The notes under the pieces: model-generated
Seen by the model: only the letters and a program-made list of their open reading frames with translations
What the model was told of the DNA's origin: nothing
Databases searched by the model: none
NCBI GenBank assembly: GCA_033439765.1
Contig: JAULSN010000012.1
Span: 806,001-870,000 of the forward strand
Length of the DNA: 64,000 nucleotides
Source: Lasiosphaeria ovina
Lineage: Eukaryota; Ascomycota; Sordariomycetes; Sordariales; Lasiosphaeriaceae
Direction: 5' to 3'
Shown: positions 55,101 through 64,000 of the stretch, one piece after another
Position numbering within the stretch: the stretch's first letter is position 1
How the letters are laid out: each line of letters begins with the position of its first letter
Position numbers and translations under genes: made by a program

Positions 55101-55805
55101 TCCAGAGGCTACGAGCGACCCTCGGAACCTTCAAGGCGGAAACGGCCACCAGGGCGGAAACACAGCCGCTCACGAGGACAAAGCGATCCGACAAGACACT
55201 CTCGCAGCCACCGTCACCTGCAGTCCCAAGGGAGAGTCAAATCTCCGTGGAAAACAAGTGACGAGCTTATGGCAAAGGCCGTCGATAATACAGGGCACAC
55301 ACGCGGGAAGGTAAATATGTCCAGCGATAAGCCCGGTTGTGAGGCCTAGTCGATCGGTTGAGTAGCACAGACTGGGTTACAGCTTCATTCGATCTTAAAT
55401 TTTAGAACGCTACGGCCGGTGGTTTTGAGGGTGGCGGAGTGTTATAGTCGTTGAAGCAGCCCGCTGCTGCGGAAAGGAAGGGACGGTTCAATTTTACGCG
55501 CTGTAATTCGGGAAATGGGGTGACAGTCCTGAACATTTTTGCACGCTGGCTCCAAAATCGCAACATAGGTACACACATCTGGCCCTAGGCTTGTGAATTC
55601 TGCATACCTGACACGATTTGACTCCCTGTAATAGATTTGAGAAGCGATATCTGGCAGCATTGAACTATGTAATTGAAAGATGCAGTGACTGTTGAAGTTA
55701 CGAAATGGGACCCCCCTTAAAAGACTGCCCGCAACAACTTAAAGCCCGAAAACAAACAATACCAAACTCAGACTCTCCAACTCAGACACACCTATCGTCA
55801 AGAGA
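52131..55805. other. 3.7-kb spacer, no firm gene
   Basis: Contains the RRM gene leader (52131-52260), a TATATA tract (52260-52285) and many short frames. A minus frame over 53350-52910 (MLTMLSRAPPSLPWSP) has a hydrophobic start but Pro/Ser-rich random sequence after it. At 54978-55260 two exon-like pieces (IFRDLEHELDEAQ, then KINPEATSDPRNLQGG) flank a good-looking intron (GTCAGT ... CTAACCAG), but no complete gene can be built. Confidence 0.45.
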
Positions 55806-56717
55806 CTAGCCAATCTGCATCTTGGAGCCCGTGCCAGGGCTGGTGGTGGTGGTGGTGGGGGTGGTGGTGGTAGGGCTCTTGAGACCCGTGCCAGCGCTGG
55901 TCGAGGTGGAGGTAGGGCCCGGCTTGGACCCGATGCTAGACGAGACGGTGCCGCCGACCGGCAACGTCGACGTGGTGGTGGTCGAGCTGGACGAGCTCGA
56001 GCTGGGGATGGGCTTGACCCCAGTTCCACTGCTGCCGGTACTTCCACCGCTGCCGCCGCCGCTGCCGCCGCTGCCGCCGCTGCCGCCACCGCCTCCGCCT
56101 CCTCCACCACCACCACCGCCTCCACCGTCACCACCGCCTCCGCCTCCCATAACAACATCGCCGCCGTCGCCCACGTAGTTGACATGCAGGTACGAGATGA
56201 CAAAGACATCGCCCGAGGGGCTCGTGGCCTCGACGTGGGTGTAGGGGCCGAACAGGGTCTGCAGGCGGCCGCCGGGGTTGAGGTAGTTGCCGGCGGTGAC
56301 GCCGACGTAGTGGGCCTGGAGGTAGGCGAGGACCTGGGGGCGGCGGGCGATGCCGATGGACAGCTTTTCGAGCGTGGCGCGCTGGGGGGTGAGCGTGGCG
56401 TTCTCGAGCTTCAGCATGTCGAGCCACAGCCGGAAGCGGTACGCCGTCAGCTGCTCGCTGAAGTGGTTGTGCACCTTGAACTCGACGCAGGCCCCCGGCG
56501 CGCCCAGCACGGTGAGGTCGTTGCGCAGCCCGTCGACGTACGGCCCGTCCTCGCAGATGGTCTGCGTGTTGTTCTGGTTCAGCCACGAGCTGAAGTCGAC
56601 CTGCGCCCACCGCTCCCACCCGCCCGTCTGGAGCGACGCGCGGTGGATCAGCGGCTGCTGCGCCGTCCAGGCCCGGAACTGCGTGACGGTCCACGCGGCG
56701 TCGCGGACGACGGCCAT
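55806..56717 (-). CDS. Hypothetical protein with possible PD-(D/E)xK-like core and poly-Gly/Ser-Thr tail, 303 aa
   Basis: Single exon from MAVVRDAAWTVTQFRAW. Residues 1-190 are ordered: WERWAQVDFSSWLNQNN, then ICEDGPYVDGLRNDLTVLG and ACVEFKVHNHFSEQLTAYR. Asp67 followed by Glu79-x-Lys81 has the spacing of a PD-(D/E)xK nuclease core, with Glu56 upstream as a further acid. HVNYVGDGGD closes the region. Residues about 190-230 are an almost pure Gly run, and the last 80 are Ser/Thr/Pro-rich. There is no signal peptide. The nuclease reading is an inference from a short motif; it may be an unrelated fold. The tail resembles low-complexity linkers. Confidence 0.75.
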   Translation of the reverse strand: MAVVRDAAWTVTQFRAWTAQQPLIHRASLQTGGWERWAQVDFSSWLNQNNTQTICEDGPYVDGLRNDLTVLGAPGACVEFKVHNHFSEQLTAYRFRLWLDMLKLENATLTPQRATLEKLSIGIARRPQVLAYLQAHYVGVTAGNYLNPGGRLQTLFGPYTHVEATSPSGDVFVISYLHVNYVGDGGDVVMGGGGGGDGGGGGGGGGGGGGGGSGGSGGSGGGSGGSTGSSGTGVKPIPSSSSSSSTTTTSTLPVGGTVSSSIGSKPGPTSTSTSAGTGLKSPTTTTPTTTTTSPGTGSKMQIG

Positions 56718-57710
56718 GGCGTGTTTGTTTTGGTGGGGGAAAGGTGGTCGGCCTTGTTGTTTCGGGTGGAACGATGGTTCTGAGAGGGATGTTTGCTTGT
56801 GTGAGGGCGAGTGAGGGGTGGATGTTGTTGAGAGGGCTCCATCGTGCTGTTTATATAGACGTTAGACGGATCTAGAGTCGAATCTAGAACCATACCCCGC
56901 GTTGGTTTTCCGGGACAATACCAACACTGTTTCGCCGAGGTGTGAGTGCGAAGCGCTGAAGGGCTGAAGCTGAGGCCGAAAGAGGCAAGGCGTGAGAGTG
57001 TTGGCTGGCTGCCTCTCGCAGGACCTAGTGCTATTGAGGGAAGACTAAGACTTGTTGCAGTAAGTGCTAGGGCTGAAGCTCTAGCTAAAAGCCACTACTC
57101 GTGTCTCGTCCACTCATGTCGGTCTCGTGCCGGCAAGCTAGAGCGTCGGGCGGTCCGAGGGCATGTGTCTAGACAGCTTCGGGCTTCATTTTTCTCGTCC
57201 AGCCAGCCACAGTAACCGAGGTAGCCAACACGCAACCAAAACGAGACGACTTGTCGTTCTTTTGTTAGCTGTTCTGGGAGTGCCGCGGAGTTTACCGTCT
57301 CACGACGACAAGAAGGGCGAGTGGTATGTCAATATGTTATGTAGGTAGGTGCCTAGGTACCTTTGTCTAGGCATTGCGGGGTCTAGGGTGGCTTGCAGCA
57401 GTGGACTACAGTGTAACGTTGGGGAGGCATAGCACTGGCCACATGCCACAGGCCGGCCGCCGGCTCTGGCCCGGTCCCGGATCGACGTCTTGGCACATCA
57501 TGATGTCATCGATGGGACAACGGCGCAAGCGAACCAACCTGGGAAGTTTTGTCCTGGCCGCCATTTGCGTCGATGAACCTTCAAAAAACACGCAATCAAC
57601 GACACCCAGAATTCCAGATTCAGCGAATCTGTGACAAACAAGCACATCACAGCCAGTCCATCAAACCAATAACTATTAGATCTAAAGTTTCTAGATCTAC
57701 AACAAGCACC
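56718..57710. other. Divergent intergenic region
   Basis: Shared upstream region of the minus gene (start 56717) and the plus gene (start 57711). A TATATA-type box (TTTATATAGACG) lies at about 56850 for the minus gene. No coding evidence. Confidence 0.55.
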
Positions 57711-58217
57711 ATGCATCGCTTCTCGCGCCCCGTGGCGTCGGCCATGCCCGCCCTGACTTCGTCTTCCCGGACATGGGCCACATCTCGAAACACCATCCAG
57801 ACGCAACTCGGCGCTGCCATCGTCTCCTCCCGCAGCTACGGTGCACACTCATCCCCCAAGAAAGCCGAGGAAGCCAGCGCCCAGAGCGGCGGGTCGCGCA
57901 GCAAAGACGCCGCCGAGCAGGAGTCGACCCCGACTGCCGGCGTGGTGCCCGACGAGCTGGCCGGCGGCGAGGCTCTGGGCCGCACCGGCGGCGGCGAGCC
58001 GCTCGAGAGCTCCAAGTCGCCGCCCGCGCAGCCCAAGATCTCCAACGCCAGCGTGCCGGGGCAAAAGGCCAAGCTCACCAAGGAGCAGCAGGCCGAGGTC
58101 GACGAGCACAACCGCGAGTTTGAGAACAAGCACGGCAAGGCCCACGCGGCCGGCGACGACAAGGTCGACAAGAAGTTTTGGAGTGGCGAGGGCTCCCGCG
58201 CCAAGGGGAACGAGTAG
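57711..58217 (+). CDS. Small predicted mitochondrial protein, 168 aa
   Basis: Starts MHRFSRPVASAMPALTSSSR, an Arg/Ser/Ala-rich amphipathic leader without acidic residues, extending to about residue 43 (VSSRSYGAHSS) with a typical presequence end. The remainder is hydrophilic and charged: SPKKAEEASAQSGGSRSKD, GVVPDELAGGEALGRTGGG, then AKLTKEQQAEVDEHNREFE and GDDKVDKKFWSG. It has no membrane segment. The C-terminal Lys/Glu-rich helix resembles small fungal mitochondrial or stress proteins of unknown function. Single exon with a clean ATG in the context AGCACCATGC. Confidence 0.78.
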   Translation: MHRFSRPVASAMPALTSSSRTWATSRNTIQTQLGAAIVSSRSYGAHSSPKKAEEASAQSGGSRSKDAAEQESTPTAGVVPDELAGGEALGRTGGGEPLESSKSPPAQPKISNASVPGQKAKLTKEQQAEVDEHNREFENKHGKAHAAGDDKVDKKFWSGEGSRAKGNE

Positions 58218-59138
58218 AGCGTGCTGTGCAACGCGCACGGATATACCATTAGAATCGGCTGCGGAAGTGGGGAGGAGATATCTACATTCAAGTAGATTCA
58301 TCGGATAATAGCTGGCTGTTGTCTCCTCCGCGTTACTGTTCTTGATAAATCCTCAGGTGAAGCCCATACCCACACCCTATCCGTTCCGTCGGCATACCAG
58401 CCAACCCTTCGGGAACAATTGGGGCTACCGCATATTCTCGTTCGTTGCCGTATTGAACTTGTCGGCTTAGGGATCAAAAGCCACCAAGTTTGACGACAGA
58501 GATCATGAGGAGATTAAAAAGTAGGCAAAAATGATTATTAACGAGCAAATAAACGGAGCGATACTCTCTGCTTCTTCAACCTCCAAACAAATAAGTAGAA
58601 GCGGTATTAGCACGCATAATACAAAACGTTCATATTCCATACAATCCCATGCTCGGTCGCCATTTCCAGGTGAATAAGGAGAGCCAACTTGACGGGGTAA
58701 GGAGAGCCAATTTGACGGGGCAAGGAAAGTAACAGGTTGCCACCCGAAAGCAGCACTTGCAGCCCCCCTAGTCCAAGCCTGGAATTACTGCTAAATTTAA
58801 ATTCATCTGATTATTGCTCATTGCCAGGTCCATCCAAACAGCACAGCAGACAGGACGAGACCCAGACCCTGAGCCTCGGCTCCCACCGTTGCAGTGGTTG
58901 TGGCGCCCGGGCGCATCCACGGCCCCGCTGCTGGGATCGGGCTAGTCGCAAAACCCGAGACAAAATCGTCAGAAAACATGTCCCATCCCGCCATTGCAGC
59001 CAGCAGCGAGCTGCAATTGCATTTTTCACACAGAAACTAGAACTAACTCTCTCAAAATCACTCCCTCTCTCACAAGAACCATACCGCAACCACACGAAGT
59101 CCCTGCCCGAAGCGTGAGAAACTAATTAACCATCCACC
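58218..59138. other. Intergenic, no gene seen
   Basis: 3' region of the mitochondrial protein gene and promoter of the hydrolase gene. A near-duplicate 20-bp phrase (GAGAGCCAAYTTGACGGGG) occurs twice at 58679-58721. Confidence 0.55.
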
Positions 59139-60408
59139 ATGGCATCCGACGACGGGCCCGCGAGCGCGGACCACGATCACGATGACACTGAAACCGACAT
59201 CAACGCAACCATGCCCCGCCTACCACTACTCGACCGCGTCAAGTTCGCGGTCCTGGCCGTGGTGATGCAGCTCGGCGTACGAGTGCTACAACGCCTCATG
59301 CGCGCCGTGCTAGGCTTCGTCTCACCAGCAGCGCGCGCGACGCGGCCGACGCTGGTCAAGCGCTACGCCGTGCGCAAGGGGCTGCCCGTGCGGTGAGCCT
59401 TCCTTCCCCCCCCCCCCCTTCTACCTTTTCTAGATCCAACTACCTGGCTAACGCATGCAAAGCATCTTCATCCCCGCCTCCCCCTCCCCACCAACCGTCG
59501 CAGACACCAGACTCCCCGTCCTCCTGACGATCCACGGCGGCGGGTTCGTGATGGGCGCGCCGGCCGACGACGACGCATGGAACCGCGCGTTCGCCGACGA
59601 GCACGGCGTCGTCGTCGTGGCGCTCAACTACTCCAAGGCGCCATGGTCCGCGTTCCCGGCGCCCGTGCACGACGTCGCCGCGCTCGTCGGCTGCGTGCTG
59701 TCGGACAGCAGCCTGCCGATCGACGGCGCGCGCGCCGCGCTGGCCGGGTTCTCGGCCGGCGGCAACCTGGCGCTGTCGGCGGCCGCACTGCCGGGCGTGC
59801 GCGCGCGCGTGAAGGCGGTGGTGCCCGTGTATCCGTGCGCGGACTGGGTGCCGCGGGCCGCGGTGAAGGCGACGACGCGGCGGTACAAGGCCGCGCTGGG
59901 CGGGTTCCGCGGGCGGGCGGGCGACTACCTGCTGCCGGCGGTCGGCGTGTTCCAGTGGGCGTACCTGCGGGCGGGGCAGCCGCTGGCGGACGGGGTGCTG
60001 AGTCCGGCGCGCGGGCCGCGCGACGCGCTGCCGGGGAGCGTGTTCGTCGTCGCGTGCGAGCTGGACATGCTCGCCGGCGAGGCGTGGCGGCTGGCGTGCG
60101 GGCTGGCGGGGCGCGCGGTGCCGGCGGTCAAGGCCAAGGTTGGGCAGGAGGCGGTGACGGCGGGGCATGGGGAGCTGATTCTGGACGATGAGCGGTTTGC
60201 GTTTGAGGATGTGGTTGAGCAAGGGGGTGGTGTCGGCAGGTACCGCTGGCTCCTGGTGCCGGACGTCGTGCACGGGTTCGACCACGAGGACACGAAATTC
60301 CTGGTCAGGGACGAGGTCGCCATGGACGACGCGCGCATCAAGACGGCCAAGGTCAGAACCATGATCGGCAGGTGGCTGCTGGACGGGCCGCTTGCCGGGA
60401 ATGCCTGA
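59139..60408 (+). CDS. Alpha/beta hydrolase, HSL (GDXG) lipase/esterase family, 2 exons, 399 aa
   Basis: Exon 1 is 59139-59392 and exon 2 is 59463-60408; the 70-bp intron has GTGAGC, a C run, CTGGCTAAC and CAAAG. The family motifs are present: HGGG oxyanion motif at residues 109-112, nucleophile Ser182 in GFSAGG, Asp286 in CELDMLAGE and His355 in VVHGFDH. A hydrophobic N-terminal segment (VKFAVLAVVMQLGVRVLQRL) may be a membrane anchor. It probably hydrolyses short-chain or lipid esters; the true substrate is unknown. GC at third positions is very high in exon 2. Confidence 0.93.
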
Positions 60409-61032
60409 GACTTGACGGGCATAGGTACGCATGAGTTAGCGGGTCTAAGGAATTAGAACCGGACCTATTATTGAAACAACATGGATAGGGGTCCGGCTCT
60501 ATAAATGGCGTCTGTCCTCGGGGCAGGCTAGAGTTGGCGTCAAGAGCAAATAGACGGGTCACGAGGCCAGCTTCTCTTGAGCTCGGCTCGGGTTCAAAAC
60601 AAGAAACTTGAGGCACATGTATACATTCATGAGGGAAATCCACGAATTTCAAAACGCAAATTAAATATAAATAAGCGAGTTAAGCCGTCGGGCTAACAGT
60701 AGACCTAGTCGTGCCACTTATCTATTGTCAGGCCGGACCAACCGGCGAACTCATGTTGATTTCGCTTTCCACAAACATACCAAACGTCACTCCTCACGTT
60801 TCAGACATGGCAAGTCACGCCTCAAGGCAAAACAGCCACAAATATGTAATAAGTAGACTGAATTCGAATGACGCCTCGCCCGAGGCTCGTATTCGTACAC
60901 AAAAGCAAAATGCAGCACGACATGTGTCCATTCCTCCATGCGTTTAAAAGTCCATGTTCATGATAGCCCAGACGGCCGCCGACAGCCAAAGAAGACACCC
61001 GCAACGAGTGTACCAGAAACCCTAGCAGGGGT
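60409..61032. other. Convergent 3' regions
   Basis: Between the hydrolase (plus) and the GH31 gene (minus). AT-rich, no gene seen. Confidence 0.6.
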
Positions 61033-63561
61033 TCAAACCACGACAAACTCCTCGCCCGAGCTCTCCACCTCTCCCGCCTCGACTGCCTCGACCGCCTTCG
61101 GGATGTCCGTCGCCCACAGCTCGTGTCCGGCCGCCGTGCCCGGGGCGCGCTCGTCGGCCGCCCAGATCTCGACGAGGGCGTTAATGAGGGTGCGTTCGAC
61201 GCCCCAATCGAACAGGCGCTGGACGCGGTGCTCGACGGCGTCCCTGTCCTCGGTGATGAGGCGCCAGACCGACTCCTTGGTGTCGTAGTACGTCTCGGCG
61301 CGGTAGAGCACCTCGTGGACGCGGGCAGGGATGTCGACAACGTCGAGCTGCAGGTCGTCGCCGAGCGAGATCTCGAACGCGGTGCCCTTGGCCGCGAAGC
61401 GGTGCACGGGCCCCAGCTCGATCAGCGTCGACTTGCCGCCGTCCACCACCGTCACGCAGTGGCTGCCGAACTCGGCGTCGATGCGCGCCGCCGTGCTCGT
61501 GTGGCCCACGAGCTTGAGCTTCCACGTGCGCCAGTTCCTATCGTTGGCCACACCGTTCCACTCGGGTCCGATGATGATGATGCCCTCCTTCTGCTTCCAC
61601 GTGATGGGCGTGCGCTTGTACGAGCTCTGCGCGGGCGTCACCTGCAAGCTCGCCTCCTCGTCCAGCGGCTCTTCCACCAGCTCAAAGTAGCCGTCGGCGC
61701 CGACAACGAGCAGAATGGTGATTTCGGTCGGCAGCGATGAGCCGTTGGCGAGCTTGGGCGTCGAGTCGATCGGGATGATGGTGCCCTCTTTGGCCAGGAC
61801 CGGGATCTCGGAAATGGTGCGATGGAAGTACACGTCACGGTTACCGCGGTAGACCAGGCCTAGGTGGAGCAGGTCGACATAGCGGCCAGCGGGAAGCCAA
61901 GCTCGCACGCCGCCCAACCGGGTCGTGGTGCTGAGGGGCGAGGTGATGGGCGCGACGATCAAATCCGGGCCGAAATAATACTGGTTGGGCACTGTGTATG
62001 CCTTGTCGTCTTTGTGGTTCCAGTACATGGGCTGGATCAAGGGCTCGCTCTCGTAGGCCGCTCTGATGCTCATGGTGTACAGGAAGGGAATCAGGCGGTG
62101 GCGGAGGACGAGGTACTTCTTCATCACCTGGAACGTCTCCCACTCGTACTTCCAGGGCTCCTTGGAGTTCCACTGGTTCTTGGTCGAGTGCAGACGCATG
62201 ATGGGCGAGAAGCAGCCAAACTGCACCCAGCGGGCCGTGAGATCGTTGGACCGGATGCCGGAAAAGTGGCCGCCGATGTCGTGGCTCCACCAGCCATAGC
62301 CAATGTTGGACGCCGTCGCCGTGAACTCGGGCTGGAACTCGAGCGACGCCCAGCTGATGACGGTGTCGCCCGAGAAGCCGATGGGGTAGCGGTGGGATCC
62401 GGGCCCGGCGTATCGCGAGAAGGTGATGGGCTTCTCCAGGTTGCTGAGGCCGCGCTTGCTGGTGAGGTAGTGGTAGTGGTTGAGCACCCACAGTGGGTCC
62501 ACTCCGGGCAGCTTCGATTCCGTGCCCTGCTGCCAGTCGATCCACCAAAAGTCGACACCTTGCTTCTCGAGTATGACCTTGAGGACGTCAAAGTAGGCGT
62601 CGAGGAACTTCTTGTCGCAGCAGTCAAACCTGATGGGCGCGCCCTTGGAGGTGTCGTGCTTCAGGTACTTGGCGACGGCCTTGTACTCGTCTTCGAACTC
62701 TCTGATACCGTCGGCGGGGTGGTCGTTGAGCGCGATCTTGAGGCCTCGCTTGTGCAGGTCCTTGAGCATGGCCTCGGGATCCGGGAACAGGTCGCGGTTC
62801 CAGGTGTAGCCGGTCCAGCCATTGCCATACTTGGACGGGATGTCGACCAAGTGCCAGTCCATGTCAATGACGCCGACATTCAGCGGGATGTCCTCCTGCC
62901 TGAAATGGTCGACCAGCTCGATGTACTCGTCAGCCGTGTATTCGTGGTAGCGAGACCACCAGTTGCCCAGGACCCAGCGCGGCAGGACGGGCTGGTTCCC
63001 CGAGAGGCGGTAAAAGTCCTTGATGGCGGCTTTGTGGTCGCCATGGTAGGCAAACAGGTAGCCGTCCTTGTGGCCCTTGCGGCGGATGGCGATCCAGCCG
63101 TCGTCAAAGAGCATCGACTCGCTGTCGTCGAGCACCGCGTAGGCCTTGTTACGAGACAGCACGCCGGCGGCAAGGCCGATGCGGCCATTGACGCCGTCAA
63201 GGGTCCTGGCGGTGCCGCCCAGGTCGCCGTAGCTCTTTCCGTCGTAGGACCAGACATCCTTGCCGACCTTGACACGGAGGCCCTCGGAGGAAAAGGGCTT
63301 CTTGTCGTAGATGAGATGAAAGTGAGACGTCTTGATCTCGAGGCTGTCCTTGAGATCCCGGATGTAGTACTCTGGTTTCTCGAACCAGCGAAAGACGGCG
63401 ACGGTGGAGACGCGGTCCTCGAACTTGCCTTCGTCGGACCACTCGTAGCGCAGCAGGCGCTCGGTGAGGACGCTGAAGCGGTAGTGGCTCCCCTTGCCGC
63501 CCGTCACAATCGAGTCGGGGTTGGTGGCCGGATTGGACGGAAAGGAATAACGGTCGGCCAT
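61033..63561 (-). CDS. Glycoside hydrolase family 31 enzyme, 842 aa
   Basis: Alpha-glucosidase/alpha-xylosidase-type retaining glycosidase. The start is placed at 63561 (MADRYSFPSNPATNPDS), which matches the usual fungal N-terminus; an upstream in-frame ATG at 63708 would add 49 Ser/Pro-rich residues. The N-terminal beta-sandwich ends near LPRWVLGNWWSRYHEY, the barrel entry. The barrel has GVIDMDWH, the catalytic nucleophile Asp342 in FWWIDWQQG, and acid/base Asp399 in GFSGDTVISW. RWVQFGCFSPIMRLHS and the C-terminal sheets (PNQYYFGPDLIVAPIT) follow. The long C-terminus (about 61033-61500) is an extra helical extension. There is no signal peptide, so the enzyme is probably intracellular. Confidence 0.94.
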   Translation of the reverse strand: MADRYSFPSNPATNPDSIVTGGKGSHYRFSVLTERLLRYEWSDEGKFEDRVSTVAVFRWFEKPEYYIRDLKDSLEIKTSHFHLIYDKKPFSSEGLRVKVGKDVWSYDGKSYGDLGGTARTLDGVNGRIGLAAGVLSRNKAYAVLDDSESMLFDDGWIAIRRKGHKDGYLFAYHGDHKAAIKDFYRLSGNQPVLPRWVLGNWWSRYHEYTADEYIELVDHFRQEDIPLNVGVIDMDWHLVDIPSKYGNGWTGYTWNRDLFPDPEAMLKDLHKRGLKIALNDHPADGIREFEDEYKAVAKYLKHDTSKGAPIRFDCCDKKFLDAYFDVLKVILEKQGVDFWWIDWQQGTESKLPGVDPLWVLNHYHYLTSKRGLSNLEKPITFSRYAGPGSHRYPIGFSGDTVISWASLEFQPEFTATASNIGYGWWSHDIGGHFSGIRSNDLTARWVQFGCFSPIMRLHSTKNQWNSKEPWKYEWETFQVMKKYLVLRHRLIPFLYTMSIRAAYESEPLIQPMYWNHKDDKAYTVPNQYYFGPDLIVAPITSPLSTTTRLGGVRAWLPAGRYVDLLHLGLVYRGNRDVYFHRTISEIPVLAKEGTIIPIDSTPKLANGSSLPTEITILLVVGADGYFELVEEPLDEEASLQVTPAQSSYKRTPITWKQKEGIIIIGPEWNGVANDRNWRTWKLKLVGHTSTAARIDAEFGSHCVTVVDGGKSTLIELGPVHRFAAKGTAFEISLGDDLQLDVVDIPARVHEVLYRAETYYDTKESVWRLITEDRDAVEHRVQRLFDWGVERTLINALVEIWAADERAPGTAAGHELWATDIPKAVEAVEAGEVESSGEEFVVV

Positions 63562-64000
63562 CTTGGGAGCCAGGCGAGGGTCGGGGGAGGCGGACGAAGA
63601 TGGGGCCGACGAGGGGACGGATGAAAATGACGAGGTCGAGGGCTGGAGACTCTGAGACGAGCAAAGCGGGACCTCAAAGATGGTCCACTTGTCTCGCGCA
63701 CGCGACATGATGGCGGAGCGAGGGGCAATGCAATGCCGGCAGGCAGATATAGTAATGTGATATGCGGGTTGAACGGGTGCCTGTTGTCTTGAGGGGCGCG
63801 GCGCGGCTGTCTGTTGTCCCTGGACCGAGGTGAGCTGAGCTTGTTGGTTGTGGGAGAGTTGGAGTTGGACGGTTCGGATTGGGATTCGTGCCTGCGTGGC
63901 ACTGAAAGCGACTGGGCTTCTCCGCAGCACGCCAGCACGTTTCATCCCCCGGTGCGGGGTCCAGAGGAATCAGCTGCCGTCACAGCGCGCCACATACGCC
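63562..64000. other. GH31 upstream region
   Basis: Promoter and leader of the GH31 gene. The frame continues upstream on minus to 63945 but is Ser/Pro/Arg-rich and unlike a conserved domain. Confidence 0.55.

Noticed and set aside
61864..63624. 586-codon plus frame opposite the GH31 gene
   Set aside because: Antisense shadow; the minus strand has the complete GH31 catalytic motifs.

Overview
The window is nuclear DNA of a filamentous ascomycete (Pezizomycotina, most likely Sordariomycetes). It has short introns of about 50-95 bp with GTRNGT donors and CTAAC/CTGAC branch sites. It carries a Zn2Cys6 regulator, a GH31 glycosidase, a BBE-type flavin oxidase, a trichothecene-acetyltransferase-like protein and a fungal Helo-like/ankyrin protein. 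Its transposons show CpA-to-TpA mutation, the mark of repeat-induced point mutation (RIP). No prokaryotic, rRNA, tRNA or CRISPR features were seen.

Region by region. 0-7 kb: an aldo-keto reductase, a five-exon NmrA-like oxidoreductase, a broken DUF1295 membrane-protein gene, and a secreted protein built from two copies of one domain. 7.5-14.6 kb: a three-level nest of dead transposons. A hAT element with an 8-bp target duplication contains a pogo/Fot1-like element with a TA duplication, which in turn contains a small gag-only LTR retroelement with a 5-bp duplication. 15.5-23.6 kb: a Zn2Cys6 transcription factor, an auxin-efflux-carrier-type membrane transporter and a secreted FAD oxidase, all on the plus strand; regulator, transporter and oxidase could form a small functional group. 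25-29 kb: two 2EXR (F-box-like) genes and an unrecognised gene with a 51-codon tandem duplication.

29-47 kb is gene-poor and full of repeats and relics. It holds imperfect direct repeats, a tandem array of histone H2B N-terminal fragments, a candidate U1-like snRNA, a U6 snRNA whose upstream promoter matches that of the U1-like locus, a BAHD-type acyltransferase, and a shattered Yra1/ALYREF-like gene interrupted by hairpin repeats. 48-64 kb: an ankyrin protein whose start codon appears lost, an RGG/RRM-like protein, a protein with a possible PD-(D/E)xK core and a poly-glycine tail, a small mitochondrial protein, an HSL-type alpha/beta hydrolase and a GH31 glycosidase.

Exon coordinates were derived by hand from splice consensus and reading frame. 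Family names come from recognised motifs, with no database search.
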